Of a stretch of 64,000 nucleotides of DNA, positions 26,857 through 35,941 are shown one piece after another. The first letter of the stretch is position 1. Every line of letters begins with the position of its first letter. The notes under the pieces were generated by a model that searched no databases, was not told the DNA's origin, and saw only the letters and a program-made list of their open reading frames with translations. The DNA comes from Synergistaceae bacterium (GTDB taxonomy: Bacteria; Synergistota; Synergistia; Synergistales; Aminobacteriaceae): NCBI GenBank assembly GCA_018436725.1, contig JAHDKT010000010.1:1-64000 (forward strand). Direction: 5' to 3'. The position numbers were made by a program, and so were the translations under genes.

Positions 26857-28004
26857 CCGTTCCATGCGAAGTGCAGCAGCGCGCCTCCGATGAGGCCGAG
26901 CACGCCCGCCCCGGAGAGCGTATGCCCGAGGCCGAAAATCTGTCCTCCGTACCCCAGAAAGAAGGGGGAGAGAATAAACCCGAGGTCGATGGCGAAAAGG
27001 CAGAGCGAGATCCCCTTCGGGCGCAGGCGTTCGGGGAAGAGATCGGGCATCAGGGCGAGCACTATGGGGAAGCACATCCCCATGACGACGCCGTAGAACA
27101 GCCCCCCTGCGACATACCAGCCGCGCTCCGGGGCGAACGGGAGGAACGCCAGAATGAACCCCATGGCCGCGATGATGCCTCCGATAATCCGTCTGCGGTC
27201 GATCCGGTCCATGATCCGGTAGGCCACGAGGCGCAGGGCGATGGCGGTGAGCGCGTTGGGCACGATGAAGACGCTCGCCGGGTACCCCCTCATGGCGAGG
27301 AAGGTCGGAAGGTACTGGAGCGTGGAGGCGTTCACGAAAGCGAACAGAAACATTGTGGCGAGCACCGCCCGGAATCCGGGGAGCGCGGGGAGTTCGCTCC
27401 ATCTCCCCCACTCCTTCGGCCCCTCTTCGGGGCTCTCCGCTCGGCGGACCGGAGGAAGCGGCGCGGCCACGAGGACGATGGCGGCTTCGACAGCCGCCGC
27501 GAGCATGAAGTAGCCTATGAGCATCCTCGAAGAGGCGAACCAGTCCGCCAGAGGGAAAAGCGTCACCTGCGGAAGCACGTAGGCCACGGCGATCCATGCG
27601 TAGGCGCTCCCCCTCCGCGCGGCGGGGATGCTGAGCCCCTGGTAGGAGGAGATGGCCACCATCGAGATTCCCCAGAAGACGCCCCCCGTTCCGCGGAGAA
27701 AGAGAAGCAGCAACGGGCGTTCCGTGAACGCGAGCGGCATGGTGAAGACGGCGACGAGCCCCGAAGTCCAGAGCAGCGTGTTGCGGATGCCGAGCCGCTC
27801 CGTCGCCCGCGCCCCCAGAGGCCTGCCCAACGTGGAGCAGAGGTTGAACACGCTCATCAGCCATCCGGAGAGCCCGAGGGAAAACCCCTGATCGCGGAGC
27901 ACGGAAGGGTAGAGCATGAAGACGGCGAGGAAGGCCTGCGTAAGAAAGATCACCGCCATCGAGATCCAGAACGATTTACCGTAGGACGCGCTTTCAGTGG
28001 ACAT
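26835..28004 (-). CDS. Major facilitator superfamily transporter
   Basis: The 389-residue protein has about 12 hydrophobic segments in two halves separated by a charged central loop around 195-215 (V-R-R-A-E-S-P-E-E-G-P-K-E-W). The region after segment 2 has G-R-P-L-G-A-R-A-T-E-R-L-G, a version of the MFS loop 2-3 signature. It is a secondary transporter or exporter of unknown substrate. A minus-strand TRAP permease gene lies 92 bases downstream with its own partners. It is not clearly related to the CDPS gene, although MFS exporters occur in such clusters. Confidence 0.88.
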   Translation of the reverse strand: MSTESASYGKSFWISMAVIFLTQAFLAVFMLYPSVLRDQGFSLGLSGWLMSVFNLCSTLGRPLGARATERLGIRNTLLWTSGLVAVFTMPLAFTERPLLLLFLRGTGGVFWGISMVAISSYQGLSIPAARRGSAYAWIAVAYVLPQVTLFPLADWFASSRMLIGYFMLAAAVEAAIVLVAAPLPPVRRAESPEEGPKEWGRWSELPALPGFRAVLATMFLFAFVNASTLQYLPTFLAMRGYPASVFIVPNALTAIALRLVAYRIMDRIDRRRIIGGIIAAMGFILAFLPFAPERGWYVAGGLFYGVVMGMCFPIVLALMPDLFPERLRPKGISLCLFAIDLGFILSPFFLGYGGQIFGLGHTLSGAGVLGLIGGALLHFAWNGKKRAEP

Positions 28005-28096
28005 GGTCTCTCCTTTGTTCAGCTACGACACGCGCCGCGGCGCAGGCGGTCCGCACCTCTACGAACAGAGGAGCGAACCGCCGTGTCTCGGATATA

Positions 28097-29374
28097 TCAA
28101 CGCAACAGCGAAGGCAGGAAGAGTATAACAGCAGGGAAGAAAATTGCCAGCGCGAGGCAGAGCACCGCGAGCAGGACGATGGGGAGTATGGCCCTGCTTG
28201 TTTTGGTCAGATTAACGCCTCCTACTCCCGAGGCGACGAAGAGGCACGTCCCCACGGGGGGTGTGAGGGCGCCGAGGCATATGTTGAGCACCAGGAGAAC
28301 TCCGAAATAGACGGGGTCGATTCCGAGAGAACGGATGATCGGCAGCGCGACGGGGCTTATGAGCACGAGGATGGAGACCGCGTCGATGAAACACCCCAGA
28401 AAGAGAATGAACGCGTTCAGCAGAAGCAGGACGACCACCGGGTTGGTGGAAAGCGACAGCAGCTCGCGCGCAAACGTCTGGGGGATCTGGCGACTGGTGA
28501 GAATCCAGCTCAGGAACGAGGCCACGGCGATGATGAACATGACGCCCGCCGTATTCCTGGCCGCGGAGGCGAAAACCTCCGGAATCCGGCTCCAGCGAAG
28601 ATCGCCGTAGACGAACTTGCCCACCACGAAGGCGTACACCGCCGCCACGACCGAGGACTCCGTCGCGGTGAACACGCCGGAGAGAATCCCTCCGAGGATG
28701 ATCACCGGCATGAGGAAGGCGAGCAGTCCCTCCTTGAAGGTCTTTCCAAGGAAGGAAACGCTGAAGGCGGCCGTCTCGCGCGGATAGTCGTATCTTCTGG
28801 CCTCGACGTAGGAGTACGCCATCAGAACAAGGCCGAAGAAGACGCCGGGGAAGATGCCTCCAAGGAAAAGCTCGGCTACGGAGACGTTGGCGATGACGGC
28901 GAAGATGACCATGGGGATGCTCGGCGGTATGATCGGGCCGATCGCGCCCCCTGCGGCGACGAGCGCGGCCGCGAAGCCTTCCCTGTACCCCTTCTCTTTC
29001 ATCGAGGGGATGAGCAGCGAGCCGACGGCTGCGGTGTCGGCGACCGCCGACCCCGAGAGCCCGGCGAAGAGCATCGACAGCACCACGGCGACCTGCGCAA
29101 GGCCGCCGCGCATCCGTCCGACGAGCGCGAACGAGAAGTTCATCAGGCGTCGGGAGATTCCGCCCTCCTCCATGAGCGCTCCGGCGAGCATGAAGAAGGG
29201 TACGGCGAGCAGCGTGAAGCTGTCCACGCCCTGGTACATCACGTGGCCGATAAGGACCGGGTTGAAGATGCCGGAGAGCCACGCGATGAGGCTCCCCGTC
29301 AGCCCGAGTGCGATCGCGATCGGCATTCCAAGAAGAACGGCGGCGAAAAAGAGAGCGAAAGCGGAGAGCATCAT
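28097..29374 (-). CDS. TRAP transporter large permease, DctM family
   Basis: The start at 29374 overlaps the dctQ stop (ATGA), giving 425 residues; the open frame upstream is Arg/Pro-rich antisense and is dropped. DctM motifs include L-G-M-P-I-A-I-A-L-G near the start, L-F-A-G-L-S-G-S-A-V-A-D-T-A-A-V-G-S and G-P-I-I-P-P-S. It completes a P-Q-M operon divergent from a GntR regulator and a catabolic gene set (31083-37101), so it probably imports the substrate of that set. Confidence 0.92.
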   Translation of the reverse strand: MMLSAFALFFAAVLLGMPIAIALGLTGSLIAWLSGIFNPVLIGHVMYQGVDSFTLLAVPFFMLAGALMEEGGISRRLMNFSFALVGRMRGGLAQVAVVLSMLFAGLSGSAVADTAAVGSLLIPSMKEKGYREGFAAALVAAGGAIGPIIPPSIPMVIFAVIANVSVAELFLGGIFPGVFFGLVLMAYSYVEARRYDYPRETAAFSVSFLGKTFKEGLLAFLMPVIILGGILSGVFTATESSVVAAVYAFVVGKFVYGDLRWSRIPEVFASAARNTAGVMFIIAVASFLSWILTSRQIPQTFARELLSLSTNPVVVLLLLNAFILFLGCFIDAVSILVLISPVALPIIRSLGIDPVYFGVLLVLNICLGALTPPVGTCLFVASGVGGVNLTKTSRAILPIVLLAVLCLALAIFFPAVILFLPSLLR

Positions 29375-29868
29375 GAGGTTTTTCCCCCTTCCGCGAGCAC
29401 CCGCAGAAGGTTCTCGACGATCATGAACATCGCCGTGAAGCCGCTCACCGGGATCACGATATACACAAGCCCCATCGGAACGGGGAGGGATGTCGCCTGC
29501 TGCGCGAACTGCCGCTGCACCAGCGGAAAGCTTCCGTGCGCCATAAGGTGGAAGAAGAGCAGCCCTGCGGCGGAGAGCAGCAGCGCCGCGCACTTCGCGG
29601 TTTTTCCCCGGAGGCGGGCGAGGATGAGATCGAACGCTGTCATCCCCGACCGGAAGATCAGCGACGGGATACCCGCGAAGATGCTCCAAATAAAGAGAAA
29701 CCGCGCCAGCTCCTCGCTCCAGGTGATCGAAAAGTTAAAGACGTACCGTGTGACCACCTGCGCGAACGTGATGCACGTCATCACGAGCAGCAGCAGAAAA
29801 AGAAGCCATGTGGCGGCCCTGTCGATCAAGGAGGCCGCAGCGGAGACAAGAGCGCTGATTTTTTTCAT
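29371..29868 (-). CDS. TRAP transporter small permease, DctQ family
   Basis: The ATG at 29868 follows GGAGAAATACGG and gives 165 residues with four membrane segments. The DctQ motif V-V-T-R-Y-V-F-N-F-S-I-T-W-S-E-E-L-A-R-F is at about 40-60. Twenty-two in-frame residues upstream fall over the intergenic hairpin and are not taken as coding. It is coupled by ATGA to the DctM gene. Confidence 0.9.
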   Translation of the reverse strand: MKKISALVSAAASLIDRAATWLLFLLLLVMTCITFAQVVTRYVFNFSITWSEELARFLFIWSIFAGIPSLIFRSGMTAFDLILARLRGKTAKCAALLLSAAGLLFFHLMAHGSFPLVQRQFAQQATSLPVPMGLVYIVIPVSGFTAMFMIVENLLRVLAEGGKTS

Positions 29869-29897
29869 CCGTATTTCTCCTTCGGATCCTGAAAAAG

Positions 29898-29932
29898 GCT
29901 CCGGCCCCCGCTCTGCACAAGGGGGCCGGAGC
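29898..29932 (-). terminator. Strong stem-loop between dctP and dctQ
   Basis: GCTCCGGCCCCC (29898-29909) and GGGGGCCGGAGC (29921-29932) form a 12-bp perfect stem with an 11-base loop. On the minus strand it is followed by CTTTTTC, so it has the form of an intrinsic terminator inside the P-Q-M operon. Partial read-through would give excess binding protein over permeases. Confidence 0.8.
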
Positions 29933-29943
29933 ACTTCGAAAAA

Positions 29944-30933
29944 CTACCGGACGTCCTTGATCCGGTCGATGAACTCCTGCGCTTCCTTCCCGACGCTCTT
30001 CACGAAGTCATCGTACACGCCGCCCATCTTCGCCTGGAATGCTTCGGGCTCGACAGTGTTGACCTCCATCCCCTTCTCTCTCAGCTGCACCACCAGTTCG
30101 GTCTCCTGATCCTCGACCATCTTTCTGGCGGCCGGGCGGACTTCCTCGAATGCCTCGACGACGATCTTCCGCAGATCCTCGGGGAGCTTCTTGAAGAAGT
30201 CGTCGGAGATCATGATGACCACCGGCGAGTAGACGTGCCCCGTGAGGGAGAGGTACTTCTGCACCTCGTAGAGCCGCGATGCCCAGATAATGGAGAGCGG
30301 GTTCTCCTGTCCGTCGATGATTCCCTGCTGCAGCGCCGTGTATACCTCGCCGAACACCATGGGAACGGGGTTCCCGCCAAGCGCGGCGATGGTATCCATA
30401 ACCGTCTTCGTCTCGGGGACCCGGATTTTCAGCCCCTTGAAGTCGTCGGGAAGCACGACGGGGCGTTTGGAGTTGGTGGTGTTCCGGTAGAGATTCATCC
30501 AGTACCCGAGAATGCGTATGCCCGTCTTCTCGCGGATTTTTTCGTTGAGTTCGAGGCCGATAGGCCCGTCGACCGTCTTGTAGACGTGCTCGTTGTTCCG
30601 GTAGATGTAGGGAAGCTCGAGCACTCCCATGAGGGGAAGGAAGGAGGCAAGCCCGCCGGGGCTCTGCGTTCCCATTTCGATCGTGCCGAGCTGCAAGCCC
30701 TCGGCGAGAGCCCGGAGGCTGCCGAGCTGCCCGCTGGGATAGACCGTGGCCTCTATGCGCCCGCCGCTCTTCTCGTTCATTATGGCCGCCATCTTCTCGA
30801 ACGAGACGTTCAACGGGTGATCCGGGGCCGTCACATTGCCGATCTTGATGACATACTTCTCCGCCGCCGCCGGGAACGCTACCGAAAGAAGCACTCCGAC
30901 CACGCACACCGCACACGCCAAAACTCTTTTCAT
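29944..30933 (-). CDS. TRAP transporter substrate-binding protein, DctP family
   Basis: I prefer the ATG at 30933 (GGAG 9 bases upstream) over that at 30942, which abuts the GGAG; this gives 329 residues. A signal peptide ends near F-P-A-A-A. The mature protein has I-G-N-V-T-A-P-D-H-P-L, Y-P-S-G-Q-L-G-S, the Arg-containing G-L-K-I-R-V-P-E and Y-T-A-L-Q-Q-G-I-I-D-G-Q-E-N-P, all DctP hallmarks. It binds an organic acid in the periplasm. It diverges from gntR across a promoter/operator region with strong palindromes, so the two are probably co-regulated. Confidence 0.92.
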   Translation of the reverse strand: MKRVLACAVCVVGVLLSVAFPAAAEKYVIKIGNVTAPDHPLNVSFEKMAAIMNEKSGGRIEATVYPSGQLGSLRALAEGLQLGTIEMGTQSPGGLASFLPLMGVLELPYIYRNNEHVYKTVDGPIGLELNEKIREKTGIRILGYWMNLYRNTTNSKRPVVLPDDFKGLKIRVPETKTVMDTIAALGGNPVPMVFGEVYTALQQGIIDGQENPLSIIWASRLYEVQKYLSLTGHVYSPVVIMISDDFFKKLPEDLRKIVVEAFEEVRPAARKMVEDQETELVVQLREKGMEVNTVEPEAFQAKMGGVYDDFVKSVGKEAQEFIDRIKDVR

Positions 30934-30998
30934 CGCATCCATCTCCTTTCAAATCATGAAACCTTCCGTTCGGAACGGTCTTCTCCGTTCCCCCTTCG

Positions 30999-31053
30999 TT
31001 GACAAGAAATCTGTTTCAAGATACTATCTTGCATATCGGATACTATATCAGAT
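30999..31053 (+). promoter_or_regulatory. gntR promoter with overlapping operators
   Basis: TTGACA (30999-31004), 17 bases, then TACTAT (31022-31027) form a near-consensus promoter. A perfect 13-bp palindrome AAGATACTATCTT (31018-31030) covers the -10. Directly after it, 31031-31053 begins GCATATCGGATACTATATC with a GATA-CTA-TATC core. The same 23-bp element (22 of 23 identical) sits at 51559-51581, also exactly 32 bases after the start of a TTGACA. An FCD-type GntR protein is the obvious ligand. It may also control the divergent dctP operon. Confidence 0.75.
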
Positions 31054-31082
31054 TTACCCTTATCGGGAAAGGGGCGTTTTTG

Positions 31083-31745
31083 ATGAAGGTCCCCACCATG
31101 GTGGAAGTAATACAGGCGGAGCTGAAGAAGCGCGTCCTCGACGGCGAATTCGTCCCGGGAGACAGGCTCAACGTGGACGAACTCGCACGCGTCCTCAACG
31201 TGAGCAAGACCCCGATCCGCGAGGCGCTCGGCCGTCTGGCCCGGGAGGGGATCGTGCAGTCGAAACCCCGGATAGGATGGCGAGTCTCGCTCCTCTCCAT
31301 GGAGGAGTTTTTCCAGTACCAGGAGACGCAGCACGTGATCAAGATGTACCTTGCGGAGCAGATTTTCCCTTACATCGACAAGATCGACATTCCGAAGCTG
31401 GAGAAGATGAACGGCAATATGCATCACTTCGTCGAGACGGGACAGTTCGAGCGGATGCTGGAGGAGAACGACCGCTTCCACATGGAGGTATTCGGCGTCT
31501 ATCCGAACAAGGTGCTCCTGGAATACCTTGAAGAGGTGAACAACATGATACGTCTTCAGCGCATCCACATGATGGAGCAGCAGCTCCTCTCTCCGGAGAG
31601 CCCCTTGCTTCAGGACGCGCCGAAGGACCACGAGGAGATCATCGACGCCATCAAGAGCGGCGACAGGACGCGCATTATCGAAACTTCGGCAAAACATCAA
31701 TCCACCATCCTTGCGGCGCTGAAGCGCCCGGGGAAGACGAGCTGA
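31083..31745 (+). CDS. GntR family regulator (FCD subfamily)
   Basis: The ATG at 31083 gives 220 residues; the open frame reaches upstream into the operator and is not used. The N-terminal winged helix has L-N-V-D-E-L-A-R-V-L-N-V-S-K-T-P-I-R-E-A-L (about 28-48), typical of GntR. The helical C-terminal domain has the FCD pattern with ligand residues in E-E-N-D-R-F-H-M-E-V-F and D-H-E-E-I-I-D-A-I. FCD regulators bind organic acids with a metal. It heads an operon with an acyl-CoA synthetase fusion, a DRE-TIM enzyme and an aminotransferase, and diverges from a TRAP operon. Confidence 0.92.
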   Translation: MKVPTMVEVIQAELKKRVLDGEFVPGDRLNVDELARVLNVSKTPIREALGRLAREGIVQSKPRIGWRVSLLSMEEFFQYQETQHVIKMYLAEQIFPYIDKIDIPKLEKMNGNMHHFVETGQFERMLEENDRFHMEVFGVYPNKVLLEYLEEVNNMIRLQRIHMMEQQLLSPESPLLQDAPKDHEEIIDAIKSGDRTRIIETSAKHQSTILAALKRPGKTS

Positions 31746-31759
31746 ACGGGAGGTATTTT

Positions 31760-34594
31760 ATGACGCACCCTCTGTGGAGTCCCCCGAGGGGGAAGCTGCG
31801 TTTAGCCGGACTGGTCTCCGGCTCGGGCAACACGTTGTGGAAAGCGCTGGAGCTTCAGAAACAGCTTGAGAAGAGCGGAGAGGGCTCGCCTTTCGAGGTG
31901 GTGGCCGTCTTCGCCGATTCCGCAGGAGCCTCGGCGCTTGAAAAAGCAAAAGCGTTCGGCGTTCCCGCAGTCTCTCTGGACATCAGGGAGTTTTACGCCC
32001 GACGTAACGCCCCGCTGAAGGACAGGGAGGTGCGGGCCGCGTACGACCGGGAAATTCTGGCCATGTTGGAGCCGTTCTCCCCGGATATGCTGCTGCTCGC
32101 GGGGTACGTCTGGGCGACGACGGACGTGATTACCGGATCGATTCCCACCGTGGGGGTGCATCCGGCGGACCTCGCCGTCCGGAAGAACGGCGAACGGGCG
32201 TACGCAGGATCCGACGGGGTGGGCGCCACACTTGCGGGAGGCGAACGCGAGATCAGGGCGACCTCCTACCTCGCCACGCCGGTCCTGGACGGCGGGCCGA
32301 TTCTGATCGTCTCGCCTCCGTCGCCGATCGATACGGACGAGGGGATGGATCCGAAGGACCGCTTCCGGAAGTACCTCTCGCTCGTGAACGAACAGGCCCG
32401 CGAGGCTGGGGCCAGGACGGTGTACGAGATCGCCCGCGGCCACTTCGCAGTGAACGGCGACGGGATCGCCGTGCACAAGGGAAGAGCGATCCCCGACGGA
32501 CTGCGGTTCGAGAGCTGGCCGCCCTTCGTCCCGAACATCTCCCTTTTCTCACCGCGCTCCATCGCCGTGGTCGGCGCTTCGGCGTCGGGGGGGAGCCTCG
32601 GGAGCGCCGTCCTGCGGAACATTCTCTCCTACGGTTTCAAGGGCGAAGTCTACCCGGTAAACCGGAAAGGCGAGGATGCGGAAGGACTGAAGGGGTTCGC
32701 CTCCGTCCTCGATATTCCCGGAGAAGTCGACCTCGCGATGATCACCGTCCCCGGAGCGGCTGCCGTCGATGTTGCCGAAGAGTGCGGCCGCAAGGGGGTA
32801 CGCAATCTCGTCACGCTCTCCGCAGGCTTCCGCGAGACCGGCGAGGAGGGAGAGCGAGCGGAAAACGCGCTCCTGGACATCGTATCGAAGTATTCGATGC
32901 GCCTGCTCGGGCCGAACTGTATGGGGCTTCTGAACACGTCCCCCGACGTACGCCTGCATGCGAACATGCTCCAGACCGTTCCGAAGAGGGGCGGCATCGG
33001 CCTGATCACGCAGAGCGGGGCGATAGGGGCCGCGCTGCTCGACTTCGCCCCCTCGCTCGGACTGGGCTTTTCACTGATCGCCTCCACGGGGAACCAGCCG
33101 GACATGACGATCAACGATCTTCTTCCCTTTTACGCGGAGGACGACAACACCACCGCGATCCTCGCGTACCTGGAGACGCTCCCCGACGCGGGGCGCTTCG
33201 CGCGCATCCTGAGGGAGGCCGCCTCGAAGAAGCCGGTGATCGTGGTCAAGTCGGGCATGACGGAAGCGGGTGCGGCGGCGGCCAAGTCGCACACGGGGAG
33301 CCTTGCGGGGAAGTCGCGAATCGCCGAGGCGCTTCTGGCGAAGACCGGAGCCATCCGCGCAGCGACGCTCGAAGAGGCCTTCCTGCTCGCCTCCGCGCTC
33401 TCGACGCAGCCCCGCGTGAAGGGGAACCGCGTCGGCGTGATCAGCAACGCAGGAGGCCCCGGAACGCTTGTGGCGGACGAACTGAGCCGAAGAGACTTCT
33501 CGCTCCCCTTCCTCCCGGAGCCGGTCCGCGAAGCGCTTGCCTCGCAAGTGTTTCCGCAGGCGTCGACGGCGAATCCGCTCGACCTGGTGGCGACGGCGAA
33601 GCCCGAGCACTACGCCGCGGCAGCGAAGGCGATGGTCGAGAGCGGTCTCTACGACGCGTTCGTCGTGGTGGTCGTGCCGCCGACGGGCGTCGAGACCGGG
33701 CCCGTAGCCGAGGCGATGATACCGGTCTTGAAAGCATCCGGACTGCCTGTGACAAGCTGTTTCTTCGGCCCCCTCATGGGAGAGGGCGGACGATCGGCGA
33801 TGCTGAACGCGGGCATCCCCTCGTTCCCTTTCCCGGAGCAGACCGCTTCCGTGCTCTCTTCGATGCGCGAGAAGACCGTTTCCTCGTATGCCGAGACGCC
33901 GGATACCCCTGCGCCGTCGCTGCTTCTCAAGGGAGCGCTCAAAAAAAGACTCGCCGACTCGACAGGAAAATTTCTCCTTCCGGCGCTCTGCGAGGAGCTT
34001 CTTGGAGCGTACGGCATTCCTCTCCCCCTCTCCGCCATGGTCACAGCGCCGGAAGAGGTCAGGGGCGCTTCGTTCCTCTACCCCGTCGTGGCGAAGATAG
34101 ACCACCCCGACGTGCTCCACAAGTCCGACGCGGGCGGCGTGGTGCTGAACATCGCGGACGAGAAGTCGCTCCGCACAGTCGTGGAAACGCTCCTCGCCCG
34201 CTTCCCGGGAGCGCGGGGGGTGCTGGTGCAGGAACAGATCCGAAAGGGAATCGAACTCATCCTCGGCGCGGACAGCGACCCGCTTCTGGGGCACGCCGTG
34301 CTTGTCGGATGGGGCGGGACGGGGGTCGAGGTCTTCTCCGACGTTGCACTGGGGCACGTCCCCTTTACGCGGGCCGAGGGGATGCGCCTTCTCGAACGGC
34401 TTCACTGCTTCCCGCTGCTGAAGGGCTACCGGGGCAAGCCCGGCGTCGACCTGGAAGGGCTGCTCGACCTGATGCAGAAGTTGCAGCGCCTGCTGCTGGA
34501 CTTTCCGGAGATCGAGGAGATGGACCTCAATCCGCTCATTTGGGACGGGAACCGTTTCATCGCGGCGGACTACAGGATAAAAATACGCTCGTGA
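31760..34594 (+). CDS. Fusion: formyltransferase-like domain + ADP-forming acyl-CoA synthetase
   Basis: The 944-residue protein has two parts. Residues about 12-200 resemble a formyl-transferase N-domain of the PurN type: G-L-V-S-G-S-G-N-T-L, then V-G-V-H-P-A-D-L with the catalytic-position His134, and L-D-G-G-P with Asp177. The Asn two positions before the His is Gly132, so formyl transfer is doubtful. Residues about 262-944 form a complete ADP-forming acyl-CoA synthetase: CoA-binding S-I-A-V-V-G-A-S, the ligase domain with phospho-His511 in K-S-H-T-G-S-L-A-G, and an ATP-grasp domain with H-P-D-V-L-H-K-S-D-A-G-G-V. This half converts an acyl-CoA, ADP and phosphate to acid, CoA and ATP. ATG starts 14 bases after gntR. 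Confidence 0.86.
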   Translation: MTHPLWSPPRGKLRLAGLVSGSGNTLWKALELQKQLEKSGEGSPFEVVAVFADSAGASALEKAKAFGVPAVSLDIREFYARRNAPLKDREVRAAYDREILAMLEPFSPDMLLLAGYVWATTDVITGSIPTVGVHPADLAVRKNGERAYAGSDGVGATLAGGEREIRATSYLATPVLDGGPILIVSPPSPIDTDEGMDPKDRFRKYLSLVNEQAREAGARTVYEIARGHFAVNGDGIAVHKGRAIPDGLRFESWPPFVPNISLFSPRSIAVVGASASGGSLGSAVLRNILSYGFKGEVYPVNRKGEDAEGLKGFASVLDIPGEVDLAMITVPGAAAVDVAEECGRKGVRNLVTLSAGFRETGEEGERAENALLDIVSKYSMRLLGPNCMGLLNTSPDVRLHANMLQTVPKRGGIGLITQSGAIGAALLDFAPSLGLGFSLIASTGNQPDMTINDLLPFYAEDDNTTAILAYLETLPDAGRFARILREAASKKPVIVVKSGMTEAGAAAAKSHTGSLAGKSRIAEALLAKTGAIRAATLEEAFLLASALSTQPRVKGNRVGVISNAGGPGTLVADELSRRDFSLPFLPEPVREALASQVFPQASTANPLDLVATAKPEHYAAAAKAMVESGLYDAFVVVVVPPTGVETGPVAEAMIPVLKASGLPVTSCFFGPLMGEGGRSAMLNAGIPSFPFPEQTASVLSSMREKTVSSYAETPDTPAPSLLLKGALKKRLADSTGKFLLPALCEELLGAYGIPLPLSAMVTAPEEVRGASFLYPVVAKIDHPDVLHKSDAGGVVLNIADEKSLRTVVETLLARFPGARGVLVQEQIRKGIELILGADSDPLLGHAVLVGWGGTGVEVFSDVALGHVPFTRAEGMRLLERLHCFPLLKGYRGKPGVDLEGLLDLMQKLQRLLLDFPEIEEMDLNPLIWDGNRFIAADYRIKIRS

Positions 34595-34708
34595 CTCCAA
34601 GGAGCCGGGGCGGCGGAAGCGATTCCGCGGCAAGCCGGCATTTCAGCGGCGCGTCATGCCGCCAAGGCAGACCGCAAGAAGAACACTACTTTCGAGGAGG
34701 AATAGAGA

Positions 34709-35941
34709 ATGGGGTACAGAGAAGACGGCAAGTGGTGGGTATCGCCCGCGAATTACGAGGCTGAAGTGACGAAGACGTTCTCCTTCGCGCCGAAGATCGA
34801 AATACTGGACACGACGCTCCGCGACGGCGAACAGCAGCCGGGGATCGTCTTCACGAAAGAGGACAAGGTCGCCATCGCGAAAAAGCTCGACGAGGTAGGC
34901 GTCCACAGGATCGAGGCGGGAACACCCGCAGGATCGCAGGAGGACGCCGATGCGATCAAGGCTATCTGCGATCTTGGATTGAAGTCGAAGATCTTCGCCT
35001 TCTGCCGCGCGATGCCGAAGGATATGGAGTTGGCGAAGTCGCTCGGCGTGGACGGCGTGCTCTGCGAGATGATCGGCAGCGAGCAGATGTTGCGCTACGG
35101 CAAGCGCTGGATGCCCGAGCAGGCCATCGCCGCGTGCATCGAGGCGACGCAGGCCGCGCACGAGCTGGGAATGTTCGTCACCTTCTTCCCCGCCGACGGT
35201 TCCCGCGCCGAGATGAACTACCTGCTCGACTTCGTGCAGGCGGTCGCCGAGGGCGGGCACATCGACTCGCTGGCGCTCGTGGACACCTTCGGCACGTTCT
35301 CTCCGGAGGGCGCGGTCTACATGCTCAAGAAGCTCAAAGAGCGTTTTTCCTTCCCGATCGAGGCGCATTTCCACAGCGACTACGACATCGGCGTGGCGAC
35401 GACGCTCGCCGCGCTCAAGGAGGGCGCGTCGGTCGCCCACGTAACGGTGAACGGCCTCGGCGAGCGCGCGGGAAGCTGCCCGCTCGAGCCGCTGGCGCTC
35501 TCCCTTGAGGCGCTCTACGGGCAGTCAACCGGCATCGTCCTCAACAAGCTCACCGAGCTTTCGAAGCTGGTGGAAAAACTCTCCCGCTTCCCCGTCCCGC
35601 CAATCAAGCCGGTCGTCGGCAACAAGCTCTTCGGCTGGGAGACGGGCCTGCCTTCGAGCCTGTGGACGAACGCGAAGACCGAGAACCCGCTCATCATGCT
35701 CCCCTACCACTATTCGCTGACGGGGCGTGACGAGCCGGTTCTGTACGTCGGCAAGAAGAGCGGCAAGGACAACATTAAATACTGGCTTGCAAAAACCGGG
35801 CTTTCGTTGGATGATGAGGGCGAGAAGACGCTGCTCCAGAAGGTGAAGGATCTCTCCATCTCCCTGAAGCGCGACCTCGACGAAGACGAGTTCCGGGGGC
35901 TGGTCTCCCGGGTGAAGGAGGAGAATGCATGCAGCCAGTGA
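34709..35941 (+). CDS. DRE-TIM metallolyase family enzyme (isopropylmalate/homocitrate synthase or HMG-lyase-like)
   Basis: The 410-residue protein carries D-T-T-L-R-D-G-E-Q-Q at 34-43, the DRE signature, R-I-E-A-G-T-P and the metal-binding H-F-H-S-D-Y-D-I-G near 218. This family condenses acetyl-CoA with an oxoacid or cleaves the reverse. It lacks the C-terminal LeuA allosteric domain; about 90 extra residues follow the barrel. GAGGAGGAATAGAG precedes the ATG. It lies between the acyl-CoA synthetase fusion and an aminotransferase whose start it overlaps by 13 bases. One plausible scheme is oxoacid formation by the aminotransferase, chain change here, and ATP recovery by the synthetase. Citramalate, citrate or homocitrate-type chemistry cannot be told apart. 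Confidence 0.82.
   Translation: MGYREDGKWWVSPANYEAEVTKTFSFAPKIEILDTTLRDGEQQPGIVFTKEDKVAIAKKLDEVGVHRIEAGTPAGSQEDADAIKAICDLGLKSKIFAFCRAMPKDMELAKSLGVDGVLCEMIGSEQMLRYGKRWMPEQAIAACIEATQAAHELGMFVTFFPADGSRAEMNYLLDFVQAVAEGGHIDSLALVDTFGTFSPEGAVYMLKKLKERFSFPIEAHFHSDYDIGVATTLAALKEGASVAHVTVNGLGERAGSCPLEPLALSLEALYGQSTGIVLNKLTELSKLVEKLSRFPVPPIKPVVGNKLFGWETGLPSSLWTNAKTENPLIMLPYHYSLTGRDEPVLYVGKKSGKDNIKYWLAKTGLSLDDEGEKTLLQKVKDLSISLKRDLDEDEFRGLVSRVKEENACSQ

Noticed and set aside
34595-34708. REP-like palindromes between the acyl-CoA synthetase fusion and the DRE-TIM gene
   Set aside because: Small GC stems such as GCGGAA-GCGA-TTCCGC occur once and have no T-run or second copy in the window, so neither a repeat family nor a terminator is supported.
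32782-34764. A 660-codon plus-strand open frame overlapping the acyl-CoA synthetase fusion
   Set aside because: It is an alternative frame of a gene whose main frame has CoA-binding, His and ATP-grasp motifs. The product is very Arg-rich.
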